From: Hyphomicrobiales bacterium | GTDB lineage: Bacteria; Pseudomonadota; Alphaproteobacteria; Rhizobiales; Rhizobiaceae | DNA: 64,000 bases | Assembly (NCBI GenBank): GCA_900471605.1 | Contig: UCEY01000004.1 | Coordinates: 16,434-80,433, forward strand | Direction of reading: 5' to 3' | Shown here: in pieces, positions 8,402 through 17,163 of the stretch | Layout: each line of letters opens with the position of its first letter | How positions within the stretch are numbered: the stretch's first letter is position 1 | Notes under the pieces: model-generated | Told to the model about the DNA's origin: nothing | What the model saw: the letters and a program-made list of their open reading frames with translations, nothing else | The model's database searches: none | Position numbers and translations under genes: made by a program

Positions 8402-9304
8402 TCAAACCGAGCGAGTTGCGAAACGGGCAATGACTTCCGCCAGTTTCCGGCCGAGGTCGGTCTCGTTCGGCATCAGGCGGTCCGTGTCGCCGCCGATGCC
8501 GATCGCCAGCGCGTCGCTGAGCGAGGCGTTCAACAGCGGCGCCGCGATGGACGTCAGTTCCGGCACCATGCGGACGACCGCAAAGCCCTGCCGACGGAAA
8601 CTCCTGATCAGCGAAAGGTAGCGGACGCATCCCGGATCTGCCGAGGTCAGCGACTTGCGACGGCTGACCTTGCGCATAAGATCTACGATACATTCCTTTG
8701 ATTGGCTCATGAGATAGCCGCAGCCGGCCGCGGAGTCGAGGATGGGCACGATGCTTCCTTCCGTCGCAAACACCGGGCCTGTCGATTCGGCGTATTCCAC
8801 GGCGACCATCTGCATGTGTAGCCCGTTGCGCACCGAGACCGCCGCGGTTTCCCCGGTCTCGTCCTTCAGCGCGCCGAGCAGGTCGATCACGCGGGTTTCC
8901 CCAAAATAGAACGGGGCCACGAAATTCGCTATCCGCACGATGCGCAGCGACGGGAAGAACGTCCGCGTCGCGGAATTCGCCGTGAGAAAGCCGGTATCGA
9001 CAAGCGTGTGAAGCAATTCGTGCGCACTCGATCGTGGTATGCCGAGCGCATCGCCGATCTCGTACGCCTTCGCGGGACGCCGTACGGTGTAGAAATATTC
9101 CAGTATCCGAAGAGCGCGATCTCCGGATTTGACCTGCGGCCGCGACGGGTTCGGAAGGCAAATCGGATAGCTTTCTTTGGGCACATCCGGCTCGGCTTCC
9201 GCGCCGCGAAGATTGATCGGCGGATAACCGATCAGGCTTTTTCCAGGGGATACCAAATCATTCGATTGCAACATCGTCGACTTCGCGCCCATGGCATCGA
9301 CCAT
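8402..9304 (-). CDS. IclR-family transcriptional regulator
   Basis: 300-aa regulator with an N-terminal winged helix-turn-helix (SGDRALRILEYF, AYEIGDALGIPRSSAHELL) and a C-terminal IclR effector domain (ETAAVSVRNG, then RRQGFAVV, AAPLLNASLSDALAIGIGG). The ATG at 9302-9304 follows GGAGGAG. The N-terminal tail of about 60 residues before the HTH is longer than usual. It faces the thiolase gene across 366 bp and may control thiolase-Bug expression, or the convergent hydrolase group. Confidence 0.92.
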   Translation of the reverse strand: MVDAMGAKSTMLQSNDLVSPGKSLIGYPPINLRGAEAEPDVPKESYPICLPNPSRPQVKSGDRALRILEYFYTVRRPAKAYEIGDALGIPRSSAHELLHTLVDTGFLTANSATRTFFPSLRIVRIANFVAPFYFGETRVIDLLGALKDETGETAAVSVRNGLHMQMVAVEYAESTGPVFATEGSIVPILDSAAGCGYLMSQSKECIVDLMRKVSRRKSLTSADPGCVRYLSLIRSFRRQGFAVVRMVPELTSIAAPLLNASLSDALAIGIGGDTDRLMPNETDLGRKLAEVIARFATRSV

Positions 9305-9670
9305 GCGCACGCTCCTCCAAATCGCTACGATCACATTACAGACGCATCCACGCGGGACGCGCTCTCCTCAAGGAGGAGCGGATCAAACTTTGTCGCTCGT
9401 GTAAAGCCTCGTCACGCGCGCAGCCCTTGATAGGCCCATCCGAAGGGAGCAATTCGCCTATATGAATTTCGATCGCTTGTCAGACGATGGCATGCAATTG
9501 TGCTGGTTTGATCTGGCTTTCCGCGCAAAAAACACGTTTACGTTTTCTCGATACGGGAGATGTCGGCCACACACGTCCGACGGATAAAACAGCCTCGCGA
9601 AACAACCCGTCGGGCGTGCAGGCTATCAGGCCGCAGCTGGCGGACTCCGAACAGGATAAAGAGGGCACCC
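9305..9670. promoter_or_regulatory. 366-bp divergent intergenic region (IclR / thiolase)
   Basis: No gene seen. It should hold promoters of both flanking genes. An imperfect hairpin centred on CTCCTCAAGGAGGAG lies near 9364-9378. AT-rich stretches lie near 9450-9480 and 9530-9545. No ribosome site immediately precedes the thiolase ATG other than a weak AAAGAGGG. Confidence 0.35.
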
Positions 9671-10870
9671 ATGCGTCGCGCAGCAATTATCTCCCCCAAA
9701 CGTACACCCGTCGGCGGCTTCGGCGGTTCCCTGAAGTCCGTCAGTGTAGAGGCCATGGGGGCAGCCGTTGCCAAGGCCGTGGTCGCAGAAGCGGGCATTG
9801 ATCCAGGATTGATCGACGACGTCGTTTTCGCCCAGTCCTACGTGAACGGCGAAACACCCTGCGCCGGCCGCTGGATTGCGCTTGAGGCCGGCTTTCCGAT
9901 AGAGGTTCCCGGCATGCAGCTCGACCGGCGCTGCGGCGGTGGCCTACAGGCCGTCATCACGGCGGCCATGATGGTGCAGACCGGCGCGGCGGACGTCGTG
10001 CTTGCCGGTGGCGTCGAATCGATGAGCAATGTCGAGTATTATTCGACTTCGATGCGCTGGGGCGCACGATCCGGCACCCAGCCCTTCCACGACCGGCTGG
10101 ACCGCGGCCGCGAGCGCTCGCAGCCGGTGGATCGTTTCGGCAAGATATCGGGCATGATCGAGACCGCGGAGAACCTTGCAAGGGAATTCTCGATCACGCG
10201 CGAGGAGGCGGATGCCTATGCCGCCCGCAGCCAGCAGCGCGCCGCAGCCGCCTGGGAGAACGGCACGTTCTCGCGCGAGATCGTCCCGATCAGCGTTCCG
10301 CAGAAGAAGGGCGAGGCGATCGTCGTCGATCGCGACGAGGGCGTGCGGCCGGGCACGACCGTCGAGACGCTTGCCAAGCTGAAGCCGATCATGAAGGACG
10401 GGACGGTGACGGCTGGCAACGCCGCGCAGCAGAATGACGCGGCCGCCGCCTGCCTCGTCGTCGCCGAGGACAAGCTGAAAGAATTCGGCCTCGAGCCGCT
10501 CGCCTATCTCTCCGGCTGGGCCGCTGCCGGCTGCCATCCGGCCACCATGGGCATCGGCCCTGTCCCAGCAGTGCAAAAGCTTTTCAAGAAGACCGGCCTC
10601 AGCTTTGACAAGATGGATCTCGTCGAGGTCAACGAAGCCTTCGCCTGCCAGGTCCTGTCCGTGCTCAAGGGCTGGGGTTGGAACGATCCGGACCGGCTGA
10701 ACGTCCACGGGTCCGGCATTTCGCTCGGCCATCCGGTCGGTGCGACAGGCGTCCGCATCCTCTCAACTCTGCTCTACGAACTTGAGCGTCGCAACGGCCG
10801 TTACGGCTTGGAAACAATGTGCATCGGCGGGGGCCAAGGCGTGGCGGCGGTGTTCGAACGGCCGGTCTGA
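9671..10870 (+). CDS. acetyl-CoA C-acyltransferase (thiolase)
   Basis: 399-aa degradative-type thiolase that cleaves a 3-ketoacyl-CoA with CoA. The nucleophilic Cys88 lies in QLDRRCGGG, the NEAFA box near 345 and GHPVGATG near 375 give the active-site Asn/His, and the C-terminal CIGGGQG gives the second catalytic Cys. Length and motif order match the family. The motif is usually CGSG; here it is CGGG, a mild change. A Bug-family binding protein gene starts 36 bp downstream, probably co-transcribed. It is the only thiolase in the window. Confidence 0.95.
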   Translation: MRRAAIISPKRTPVGGFGGSLKSVSVEAMGAAVAKAVVAEAGIDPGLIDDVVFAQSYVNGETPCAGRWIALEAGFPIEVPGMQLDRRCGGGLQAVITAAMMVQTGAADVVLAGGVESMSNVEYYSTSMRWGARSGTQPFHDRLDRGRERSQPVDRFGKISGMIETAENLAREFSITREEADAYAARSQQRAAAAWENGTFSREIVPISVPQKKGEAIVVDRDEGVRPGTTVETLAKLKPIMKDGTVTAGNAAQQNDAAAACLVVAEDKLKEFGLEPLAYLSGWAAAGCHPATMGIGPVPAVQKLFKKTGLSFDKMDLVEVNEAFACQVLSVLKGWGWNDPDRLNVHGSGISLGHPVGATGVRILSTLLYELERRNGRYGLETMCIGGGQGVAAVFERPV

Positions 10871-10906
10871 TCGACGCAGCCGCCCGCTTTTTCGATGAGG
10901 AATGAG

Positions 10907-11872
10907 ATGATCAGGTTTTTCTTCGCAACTCTCGTCATGCTCGCCAGCGCGGGAGGATCGTACGCCGCCGAGAACTATCCGACGCGGCCGGTCAAGATCG
11001 TGCTGCCTTTCGCGGCGGCCGGCGGGACCGACACCGTCGCCCGCATCCTGGCACAGGAACTGGGCAATCAGATGGGACAATCGGTCATCGTCGAAAACAG
11101 GGGCGGCGCCAACGGCAATATCGGCGCCGAGGTGGTGGCCGCCGCGGAGCCGGATGGTTATACCGTGCTTTACAACACTTCCTTCATCGTCACCAATCCA
11201 TGGCTCTACAAGTCGCTGTCCTACGATCCCGTCAAGGATTTCGAGCCGGTGATGCTCAGCGCGCAGGTACCGCTGGTGCTGCTGGTCAACAATTCGGTTC
11301 CCGTAAAGACCGTCGAGGAATTCGTCACCTATGCGAAGGCTCGACCGGGCGCGCTTTCCTACGCCTCCTCCGGGATCGGCGGCTCGACGCATCTCGCCAA
11401 CCTGCTCTTCCTGCAGGCCGCGGGTATTGAGGCCGTGCACGTACCCTATCGCGGAGGCGGGCCGGCTCTGAACGACCTGCTGGCCGGCGGGGTGGAATTT
11501 TACATGGATACTGCCAACACCGCGTTGCCGCACATCAAGGCCGGGACCCTCAGGGCGCTAGCCGTAACCAGCAACGAGCGGCTTGCGGCGCTGCCGGACA
11601 TTCCAACCGTGGCGGAAACGCTGAAACAGCCGGATTTCGAAGTCGTCTCCTGGCACGGCGTGATGGTGCCGGCCAAAACACCGGCGGAGATCGTTGCGCG
11701 TCTCCAGAGGGAATTCGCCACGGCCCTCAAGAAGCCGGCGGTAAGGGAAAAGCTGGCCGCGCAGGCAGCGGAGCCGATCGCCTCTTCGACCGAAGACTAC
11801 AAAGCCTTCCTCGCCACCGAAAGTGAGCTCTGGGGCCGGACCATCAAGGCCGCCAAAGTGACCCTGGAATAA
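10907..11872 (+). CDS. tripartite tricarboxylate transporter substrate-binding protein (Bug/TctC)
   Basis: 321-aa periplasmic solute-binding protein. A signal peptide (MIRFFFATLVMLASAGGS, cleavage near YAA) precedes the Bug start ENYPTRPVKIVLPF, with the AAGGTDTVAR and ANGNIGAE ligand loops. The ATG at 10907 is spaced properly from GAGGA; an in-frame ATG at 10895 would add four residues. It lies behind the thiolase gene, with no TctA/TctB beside it, so it is an orphan binding protein, probably for a carboxylate related to this gene group. Confidence 0.93.
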   Translation: MIRFFFATLVMLASAGGSYAAENYPTRPVKIVLPFAAAGGTDTVARILAQELGNQMGQSVIVENRGGANGNIGAEVVAAAEPDGYTVLYNTSFIVTNPWLYKSLSYDPVKDFEPVMLSAQVPLVLLVNNSVPVKTVEEFVTYAKARPGALSYASSGIGGSTHLANLLFLQAAGIEAVHVPYRGGGPALNDLLAGGVEFYMDTANTALPHIKAGTLRALAVTSNERLAALPDIPTVAETLKQPDFEVVSWHGVMVPAKTPAEIVARLQREFATALKKPAVREKLAAQAAEPIASSTEDYKAFLATESELWGRTIKAAKVTLE

Positions 11873-11876
11873 GACC

Positions 11877-12107
11877 TCAGACGATCTCGACTTCGCGGAT
11901 GCCGGTGCCATTGCGCTGGAAGGCCTCGCTCAGCATGTCGCGGAGGTCTTCCGGCGACAGCACGCAGGTCTCGCAATGAGCGTCGCCCGTCTTGGCATAG
12001 CGCACACGTGCAAGGCCGCTTTCGACCTCGATGAGGCTCAGGCTGCTGCCGTCGCCCTCCACCATGCGGTGAAACTGGGCGACGACGTCTGCTGGAGAAA
12101 GTGCCAT
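11877..12107 (-). CDS. small NifU-like domain protein with CxxC
   Basis: 76-aa protein started by AAGGAGA before the ATG at 12105-12107. It resembles the C-terminal NifU domain (Fe-S scaffold fold): a helix, the EGDGSSLSLIEV turn, a beta strand (LARVRY), a CETC motif in place of the family's CxxC, then SPEDLRDMLSEAF and a final IREVEIV strand. NifU domains bind an Fe-S cluster through that CxxC, usually between two subunits. It is the last gene of the leftward group UGSC protein, hydroxyacid dehydrogenase, this gene, though 254 bp separates it from the dehydrogenase. Function in this context is unknown. Confidence 0.6.
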   Translation of the reverse strand: MALSPADVVAQFHRMVEGDGSSLSLIEVESGLARVRYAKTGDAHCETCVLSPEDLRDMLSEAFQRNGTGIREVEIV

Positions 12108-12361
12108 GGTCAGGTCTCCTTGGTTTGAAGCAGGAATTCTGCGTCGACTTCGGCGGTGATGGTGCGTATCTGATTGACCACAATCGACACGGCCGTGCAT
12201 CTGCAGGGTGAAATAGTAGTGGAGCAGTGCCGTGCCGTGGGTACCGGCGCGGTGAAACGCAGCGATCATTGCGGCCGGTTCCGCGCCGCCCGTCCTTCGG
12301 GCTGCAAGCACCGCTTCCGTCGGGCGCCGTATCGTTGCGGCAGGCAGGAGGATTCCTATCG

Positions 12362-13279
12362 TCAGTACCCCGCCTTCCTGTCGACCGGGTAAAGCGGCGG
12401 ATCGCCGCGCTCCGCCCGGCGGAGGTTCTCGACGACGTCCGGAGCGATCTGTTCCGGCGTCGAGCAGACTGCCGAATGGGGCGTCAGGAGGATTGCCGGG
12501 TTTTCGAAGAAGATGTGATCCGCCGGCGGCGGCTCCTGCCGGAGGACGTCGAGGGTAGCTCCAGCGAGCTGTCCGCTTGCTAGCGCGGCGAGGAGTGCCG
12601 CCTCATCGAGATGCCCGCCGCGGCCGGCATTGATCAGGAACGCGCCGCGCGGCAACTTTGAAAAGAGGCGGGCGTCCAGAATGTTTTCCGTTTCGCGCGT
12701 CAGCGGCAGCAGGCAGACGAGATGGTTGCATGCCGACAGGAAGGACGGCAGTTCGGCATCGCCGGCAAAACTTTCAACGCCTTCTACCTGCCTGCGGCGG
12801 CGGCTCCAGCCGCGCACGTTAAAACCCATCAGCGCCAGCTTGCGCGCCGCTTCGCTGCCGAGCCGGCCAAGGCCGAGGATGCCGACGGTGACGTCTCGGG
12901 CGCGTGGCCACAGCCGCCATTCCCAGTGATGCCTGCGCTGTTCGTCCTGCAGGCGAGCCAACTGGCGGTGCTGCCTCAGCACATGCAGCAGCACGTAATC
13001 GCTCATGCCTTCCGTCTGGATGTCGTTGGAGATGCGGCCGATGGCGACGTGATCCGGTACGGTACCGGCTGCCGTCAGCCGCTCCACCCCTGCCCCGAGG
13101 CTGAGCATAAGGCCGAGCGAAGGCAATGCGGAAAGATTCGGCGGGACATCAAGCCAGAAAAGAACGGAGCGGAAGATCGCCGGATCGCCGCCTACAGATG
13201 TCAGCACGTCCAGGCCAGGCCCCGCCCGCCGGATCGCCAAAACATAGGCCTCAGGAATATGATGTGCAAGGACAGCCAT
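12362..13279 (-). CDS. D-2-hydroxyacid dehydrogenase (GhrA-like)
   Basis: 305-aa NAD(P)-dependent 2-hydroxyacid dehydrogenase, of the glyoxylate/hydroxypyruvate reductase A type. The nucleotide-binding GILGLGRLG motif lies near residue 140; catalytic Arg is in INAGRGG, Glu in RQEPPP and His in LTPHSA. The ATG at 13277-13279 follows a GGGGGAG ribosome site. It is 61 bp downstream of the fused UGSC gene and probably in its operon, so a 2-keto or 2-hydroxy acid may be substrate or product there. Confidence 0.88.
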   Translation of the reverse strand: MAVLAHHIPEAYVLAIRRAGPGLDVLTSVGGDPAIFRSVLFWLDVPPNLSALPSLGLMLSLGAGVERLTAAGTVPDHVAIGRISNDIQTEGMSDYVLLHVLRQHRQLARLQDEQRRHHWEWRLWPRARDVTVGILGLGRLGSEAARKLALMGFNVRGWSRRRRQVEGVESFAGDAELPSFLSACNHLVCLLPLTRETENILDARLFSKLPRGAFLINAGRGGHLDEAALLAALASGQLAGATLDVLRQEPPPADHIFFENPAILLTPHSAVCSTPEQIAPDVVENLRRAERGDPPLYPVDRKAGY

Positions 13280-13340
13280 GCCGCTCCCCCAATGATGAAC
13301 CGGTCCCACCGCGCTCCTCCTCGCGGCGAGACCGTGTCTG

Positions 13341-15092
13341 TCAGGGTTTGCGGATTTCGCGCGTCACCGAATAGGTGCCGCCGTCGTGCCAGGTGCTCCA
13401 GCCCGCATCGCCGCCCACGACGAAGATATCGAAGTTTTCCGGTGCACCGTATAGGGAGATTTCGGTCTCCGGATGCTCCCGCATCCATTGCAGATGCGGA
13501 TGTACGACCTCGAAGAGTTCCGGTGTCTTGTTGAGCATCGCTTTGCGGAAGCTGAGGCGCGAGCCGCGATAGAGGCGCTCGCGGAGATCTGCAAGGGACC
13601 AGCCTGCCCGCGCAAAGACGGCGGCATGGTCGGGGCAAAGCAGCAGAAGGTTGTCCGGATCGCCACGCCAGACTGCCGGTACGCCGTCTGCCCCCTTGTG
13701 GGTCGTCAGCCAGGCGGCCCCCATGGCGTTGGCCGCCGAGGACATGGCCGAGCAGAACACTTCGGCTAGCATTTCCGGATCGTGGTTCTGGAAGTCGTAG
13801 AGGCAGGTCTGCGAGAAGGGTGAGTTCACTGTGACAGTGGAGCTTTCTCGTCCGTAGCCCTTGACGACGCGGTAGGGGTCCCAGGGATTGCGCGCCTCAT
13901 TCTCTGCGATGCAATAGGAGAACTTCATGGTCGTGCCGTGCGTGTCCATGTCGCTGACGCCCGGATAGGACAGGCCGATATTCATCATGATCAGCCGGGC
14001 TGCGCGGCCGATCGCGACATTCGCCGCGTTCTGCGAGCCGGGGCCGATAGGTGCGATGCCGTAGTTGAGGCCGAGTTCCTCGACGATCGGACCGGAGACC
14101 AGGATAACCGGCGCCTGCGGGCCGGTGGACATGTTGACGCCGCGCCACCCGGCGCGGAAATCCAGGAAGCAATCGACCATGGCGACGAGCAGCGGCATCA
14201 TCTTCGGCGTGCAGCCAGCCATGACGGCATTGGCGGCGATCTTCTCGATGGTGGCGATGCCGAAACCCGGTTCAAGATAGCCGACGACGTGATCACCCGG
14301 AAGGCCGGAGCCCTCGATCATCGCCTCGACCTTGGAGCGGACCGGCGGCACGAGCGGAAAGCCGTCGCTCCAGCCCGAGCGGACGAAGGCGGCATTCATC
14401 GTGTCGAAAGCGTCCATCAGGTCGCGCCCGGCATAGGTCAGCGACGGCTGCTCGACACTGTCGCGGCTGATGCGTTTGAAGTCGAGCGTGGCGGAGGGCG
14501 GCGTGGTGGTGAAGCCGCGGATGATCGTGTCCATCGCGGCATCGACCATGGCATGGATCCGGTCGGGGCTATTGTTGGTGAAGCATTCGGGCACTTCGGC
14601 GATAACGAGATCCGGCACGCCCCAGACATTGGCGCTCCAGTGGGCGTCCTCGTGAAACTGGCTGGCCGTCCAGGCGATGGCCGGTGTGCCGCGCTGCTCG
14701 ACGCCGCACATGTCGTGGATCAGCCACGAGGTACAGCTGCCGCAGTCCGCCGAGGTACCGACGACCGCGTCGCACTCCGCCGCCATCGCATCGAGCTGTG
14801 CGTCGGAAGCGCGCCGCAGGACGCCACCCATGGCACCGAGGTAATCGCGGAACTGGATGTCCGGATAGAGCCGCTTCAGGTTGGTCTTGGTACGCTCCAG
14901 CGCCTGATTGCCCTGCTGCTTGCCGTTCCAGAAGAAACCGACGGTCTTGCCGGCCAGCCTGTCCAGCCGCGGCGCCGCCGGATAACGAACCGCCTGAGCG
15001 GTCTCCACCTTCTGGCGGGCGATCGGGTTGACGATCTCCAGGATTGCGGCCTTCGTGGCATCGTCGCCTGCATCTCTGACAGTCACGTTCAT
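13341..15092 (-). CDS. UGSC-family-like protein fused to large partner domain (Cys form)
   Basis: 583-aa protein of unknown function. The N-terminal domain (about 1-200) carries TSADCGSCTSW with Cys117-Gly-Ser-Cys120, the position where UGSC-family proteins can have selenocysteine; here it is an ordinary TGC codon. From about residue 225 there is a second domain (GWSDGFPLVPP, IEKIAANAVMAG, TGPQAPVILVSGPI, AIGRAARLIMMN) homologous to the product of 32173-33276 in this window. So this gene is the fused form of a pair that is split elsewhere. GAGGAGGAG-like ribosome site before the ATG. Divergent from a LysR gene 102 bp away, its likely regulator. A thiol redox role is inference from CxxC only. 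Confidence 0.8.
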   Translation of the reverse strand: MNVTVRDAGDDATKAAILEIVNPIARQKVETAQAVRYPAAPRLDRLAGKTVGFFWNGKQQGNQALERTKTNLKRLYPDIQFRDYLGAMGGVLRRASDAQLDAMAAECDAVVGTSADCGSCTSWLIHDMCGVEQRGTPAIAWTASQFHEDAHWSANVWGVPDLVIAEVPECFTNNSPDRIHAMVDAAMDTIIRGFTTTPPSATLDFKRISRDSVEQPSLTYAGRDLMDAFDTMNAAFVRSGWSDGFPLVPPVRSKVEAMIEGSGLPGDHVVGYLEPGFGIATIEKIAANAVMAGCTPKMMPLLVAMVDCFLDFRAGWRGVNMSTGPQAPVILVSGPIVEELGLNYGIAPIGPGSQNAANVAIGRAARLIMMNIGLSYPGVSDMDTHGTTMKFSYCIAENEARNPWDPYRVVKGYGRESSTVTVNSPFSQTCLYDFQNHDPEMLAEVFCSAMSSAANAMGAAWLTTHKGADGVPAVWRGDPDNLLLLCPDHAAVFARAGWSLADLRERLYRGSRLSFRKAMLNKTPELFEVVHPHLQWMREHPETEISLYGAPENFDIFVVGGDAGWSTWHDGGTYSVTREIRKP

Positions 15093-15194
15093 GATGATCT
15101 CCTCCTCAAGAGAGCTGCATGATCTCGGGCTGCTAGTGAAAACGCAAATGTTAGTTTCTTGTCATTTTGATCGCAGAAAGTTATCATCTTTGGC

Positions 15195-16085
15195 ATGGAA
15201 CTTCGCCATCTCCGCTATTTCGTCGCCGCCGCCGAGGCGGAGAGCATCCGCAAGGCTTCAGCGCGGCTCAACGTCGTGCAGCCTGCGCTCTCGCGACAGA
15301 TCGCGGCGCTGGAGGAGGAACTCGGCTTCGCGCTGTTCTCGCGGGCAAAGCGCCGCATTCGTCTGACGCCGGCGGGAGAAGCCTATCTCGCCGATGCAAG
15401 ATGGATTTTGCGGGAGGTGGAACTGGCCGGCGAACGGGCGGCGCGGATCGCCAGCGGCAAGGCGGGCATGGTCCGGCTCGGCTTCCACGAGACGGCCGGG
15501 CGCTCGCGAGTAGTCTCCGACACATTTCGCGACTTCCGCCGGGCTTGGCCCGATATCGAGCTGCGGCCGCTGCAGATGACCTCGCAGGCCCAGCTCGGCG
15601 CAATCGACCGCGGCGACCTGGACGCCGGTTTCGTCTATCTGCCGGAGAAGCTGCCGTCAGGATTTTCAAGCCTGCCGGTCGGTGAGCACCGGATCTGGCT
15701 CGCGATGAACGAGGGACACAGGCTGGTGGCACAGGAGCATATCCGGGTCGCCGACCTGCTGGGCGAGGACTTTGTCGGCCTCCTGCGAACGGTCAACCCG
15801 GTCTATCACGATGCCGTCGCGGCTGCCTGCAAGGCAGCCGGGCTTCAACCGCGAATCGTGCAGGAAACACAAGGGGAAGCGACGACGATGAACCTCGTCG
15901 GCGTCGGCCTGGGCCTCGCTCTGGCGATCTCGGCCGACGGTGCGAGCTGGACGCGGGGTGTCGTCATCCGCCCGGTCGAGGACCTGTCGCTCGTCATGTC
16001 GCTGGGGCTGGTCTGGAAGGACGGCGTTTCCGGGCCGACGCTCCGGCTGATCGATACGGTGCGCGCCTTGCTCAACCCTGTGTGA
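15195..16085 (+). CDS. LysR-family transcriptional regulator
   Basis: 296-aa LysR protein: N-terminal HTH (LRYFVAAAEAESIRKAS, VVQPALSRQIAALEEELG), linker helix, then effector domain. It is divergent from the fused UGSC gene with a 102-bp shared promoter, the standard arrangement for a LysR activator and its target. Its 3' end overlaps the convergent racemase-like gene by 14 bp. The short upstream region is AT-rich around 15140-15190. Confidence 0.94.
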   Translation: MELRHLRYFVAAAEAESIRKASARLNVVQPALSRQIAALEEELGFALFSRAKRRIRLTPAGEAYLADARWILREVELAGERAARIASGKAGMVRLGFHETAGRSRVVSDTFRDFRRAWPDIELRPLQMTSQAQLGAIDRGDLDAGFVYLPEKLPSGFSSLPVGEHRIWLAMNEGHRLVAQEHIRVADLLGEDFVGLLRTVNPVYHDAVAAACKAAGLQPRIVQETQGEATTMNLVGVGLGLALAISADGASWTRGVVIRPVEDLSLVMSLGLVWKDGVSGPTLRLIDTVRALLNPV

Positions 16086-17160
16086 GGCTTCCAAAAATCG
16101 CTTCGTTCGACTGCCCGACCGTCGGTGCAGGCGCACGGGCGTCACGGCGAAGCGACGGAGCGAGCGGCAGCGGCAATGTCAGCGAGCCATCGGCCGCCGG
16201 GGCGAAGCCGCGGTCGCGGGCAAGCGTTCCGGTGATCGCTTCCTCTGGCGTACGCACCACGGCGCAGCAGACTTCCTGCCCATCGAAAACCGCCGTCCAT
16301 TCGGTGGAGGTCCGGCGCGCGATGCGTTCCGCGACGGCCTCGATCACCGCCGGCCAGTCTTCGCTGGAGGCGAGATCGGCTGGCAGCGCGATCAGGCGGC
16401 AGAACGTCTCCCAGAACTTCGGCTCGGCGCAGGCGACGGCAAGATGGCGGCCGTCGGCGGTGGGATAGACGCGGTAGCGCGGCGACGCGCCCGAGGCCGC
16501 GTGGCCGTTCGGCGCAGGCCATGTGCCTTTTTCCATCCGTTCCGCCAGCGCCCAGGAGGCGAAGACCAGAAGCCCGTCGAACATCGCCACTTCAATGCGC
16601 TCGCCCTCCCCTGTGCGCTGACGCTTGAGCAGTGCCATCAGCAGGTTGACGAGAAGCGGGTAGGTGCCGCCGCCGACATCGGCGACGAGCGCCCAGGGCA
16701 CGACCGGCGCTCCGTCGGCGCCGGTCGTCAGGCCGAGCAGGCCGGCTTCCGCCGCATAGGTGAGATCGTGGCCCGGCACCGAGGCATAAGCACCGTTCGA
16801 ACCGTAGCCGTTGATCGAGCAGTATATGACATCCGGGCGGATTGCCTTCACCGCTTCGTAGCCGAGCCCGAGGCGGTTCATCGTGCCGGGCCGGAACTGC
16901 TCGACAAGGATATCGGCCTTCTCGATCAGCGGCCGCAGCCTTTCAAGCGCGGCGGGGTCCTTCAGGTCGAGGGCGATACTGTCCTTGCCGGCATTAAGCA
17001 GGTCGAACTCGGCCTGGCCAAACTGGCGCATCATGTCGCCGCCGCCCGGCCTTTCCACCTTGATGACGCGCGCGCCGGCCTCCGACAGGAAAAGCGTCGC
17101 CAGCGGGCCGGGCAGAAGCGTGGAGAAGTCGAGGACCGTGATACCGTCGAGTGGAAGCAT
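16072..17160 (-). CDS. family III CoA protein, alpha-methylacyl-CoA racemase-like
   Basis: 362-aa CaiB/BaiF-fold protein. Unlike the other family member in this window (29583-30686), it keeps the residues used by Mycobacterium tuberculosis alpha-methylacyl-CoA racemase: His131 in GHDLTY, Asp161 in ADVGGG and Glu246 in AEPKFW (counterparts of His126, Asp156 and Glu241). So racemisation at C2 of a branched acyl-CoA is more likely than CoA transfer. The ATG is 3 bp after the stop of the upstream SMP-30 gene and lacks its own strong ribosome site, suggesting translational coupling. It is less certain which acyl-CoA is used. Confidence 0.85.
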   Translation of the reverse strand: MLPLDGITVLDFSTLLPGPLATLFLSEAGARVIKVERPGGGDMMRQFGQAEFDLLNAGKDSIALDLKDPAALERLRPLIEKADILVEQFRPGTMNRLGLGYEAVKAIRPDVIYCSINGYGSNGAYASVPGHDLTYAAEAGLLGLTTGADGAPVVPWALVADVGGGTYPLLVNLLMALLKRQRTGEGERIEVAMFDGLLVFASWALAERMEKGTWPAPNGHAASGASPRYRVYPTADGRHLAVACAEPKFWETFCRLIALPADLASSEDWPAVIEAVAERIARRTSTEWTAVFDGQEVCCAVVRTPEEAITGTLARDRGFAPAADGSLTLPLPLAPSLRRDARAPAPTVGQSNEAIFGSLTQG

Positions 17161-17163
17161 GGA

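Noticed and set aside
14730..14745. Selenocysteine in the UGSC motif
   Set aside because: The codons at both CGSC sites are TGC for Cys, not TGA; no Sec insertion is needed.
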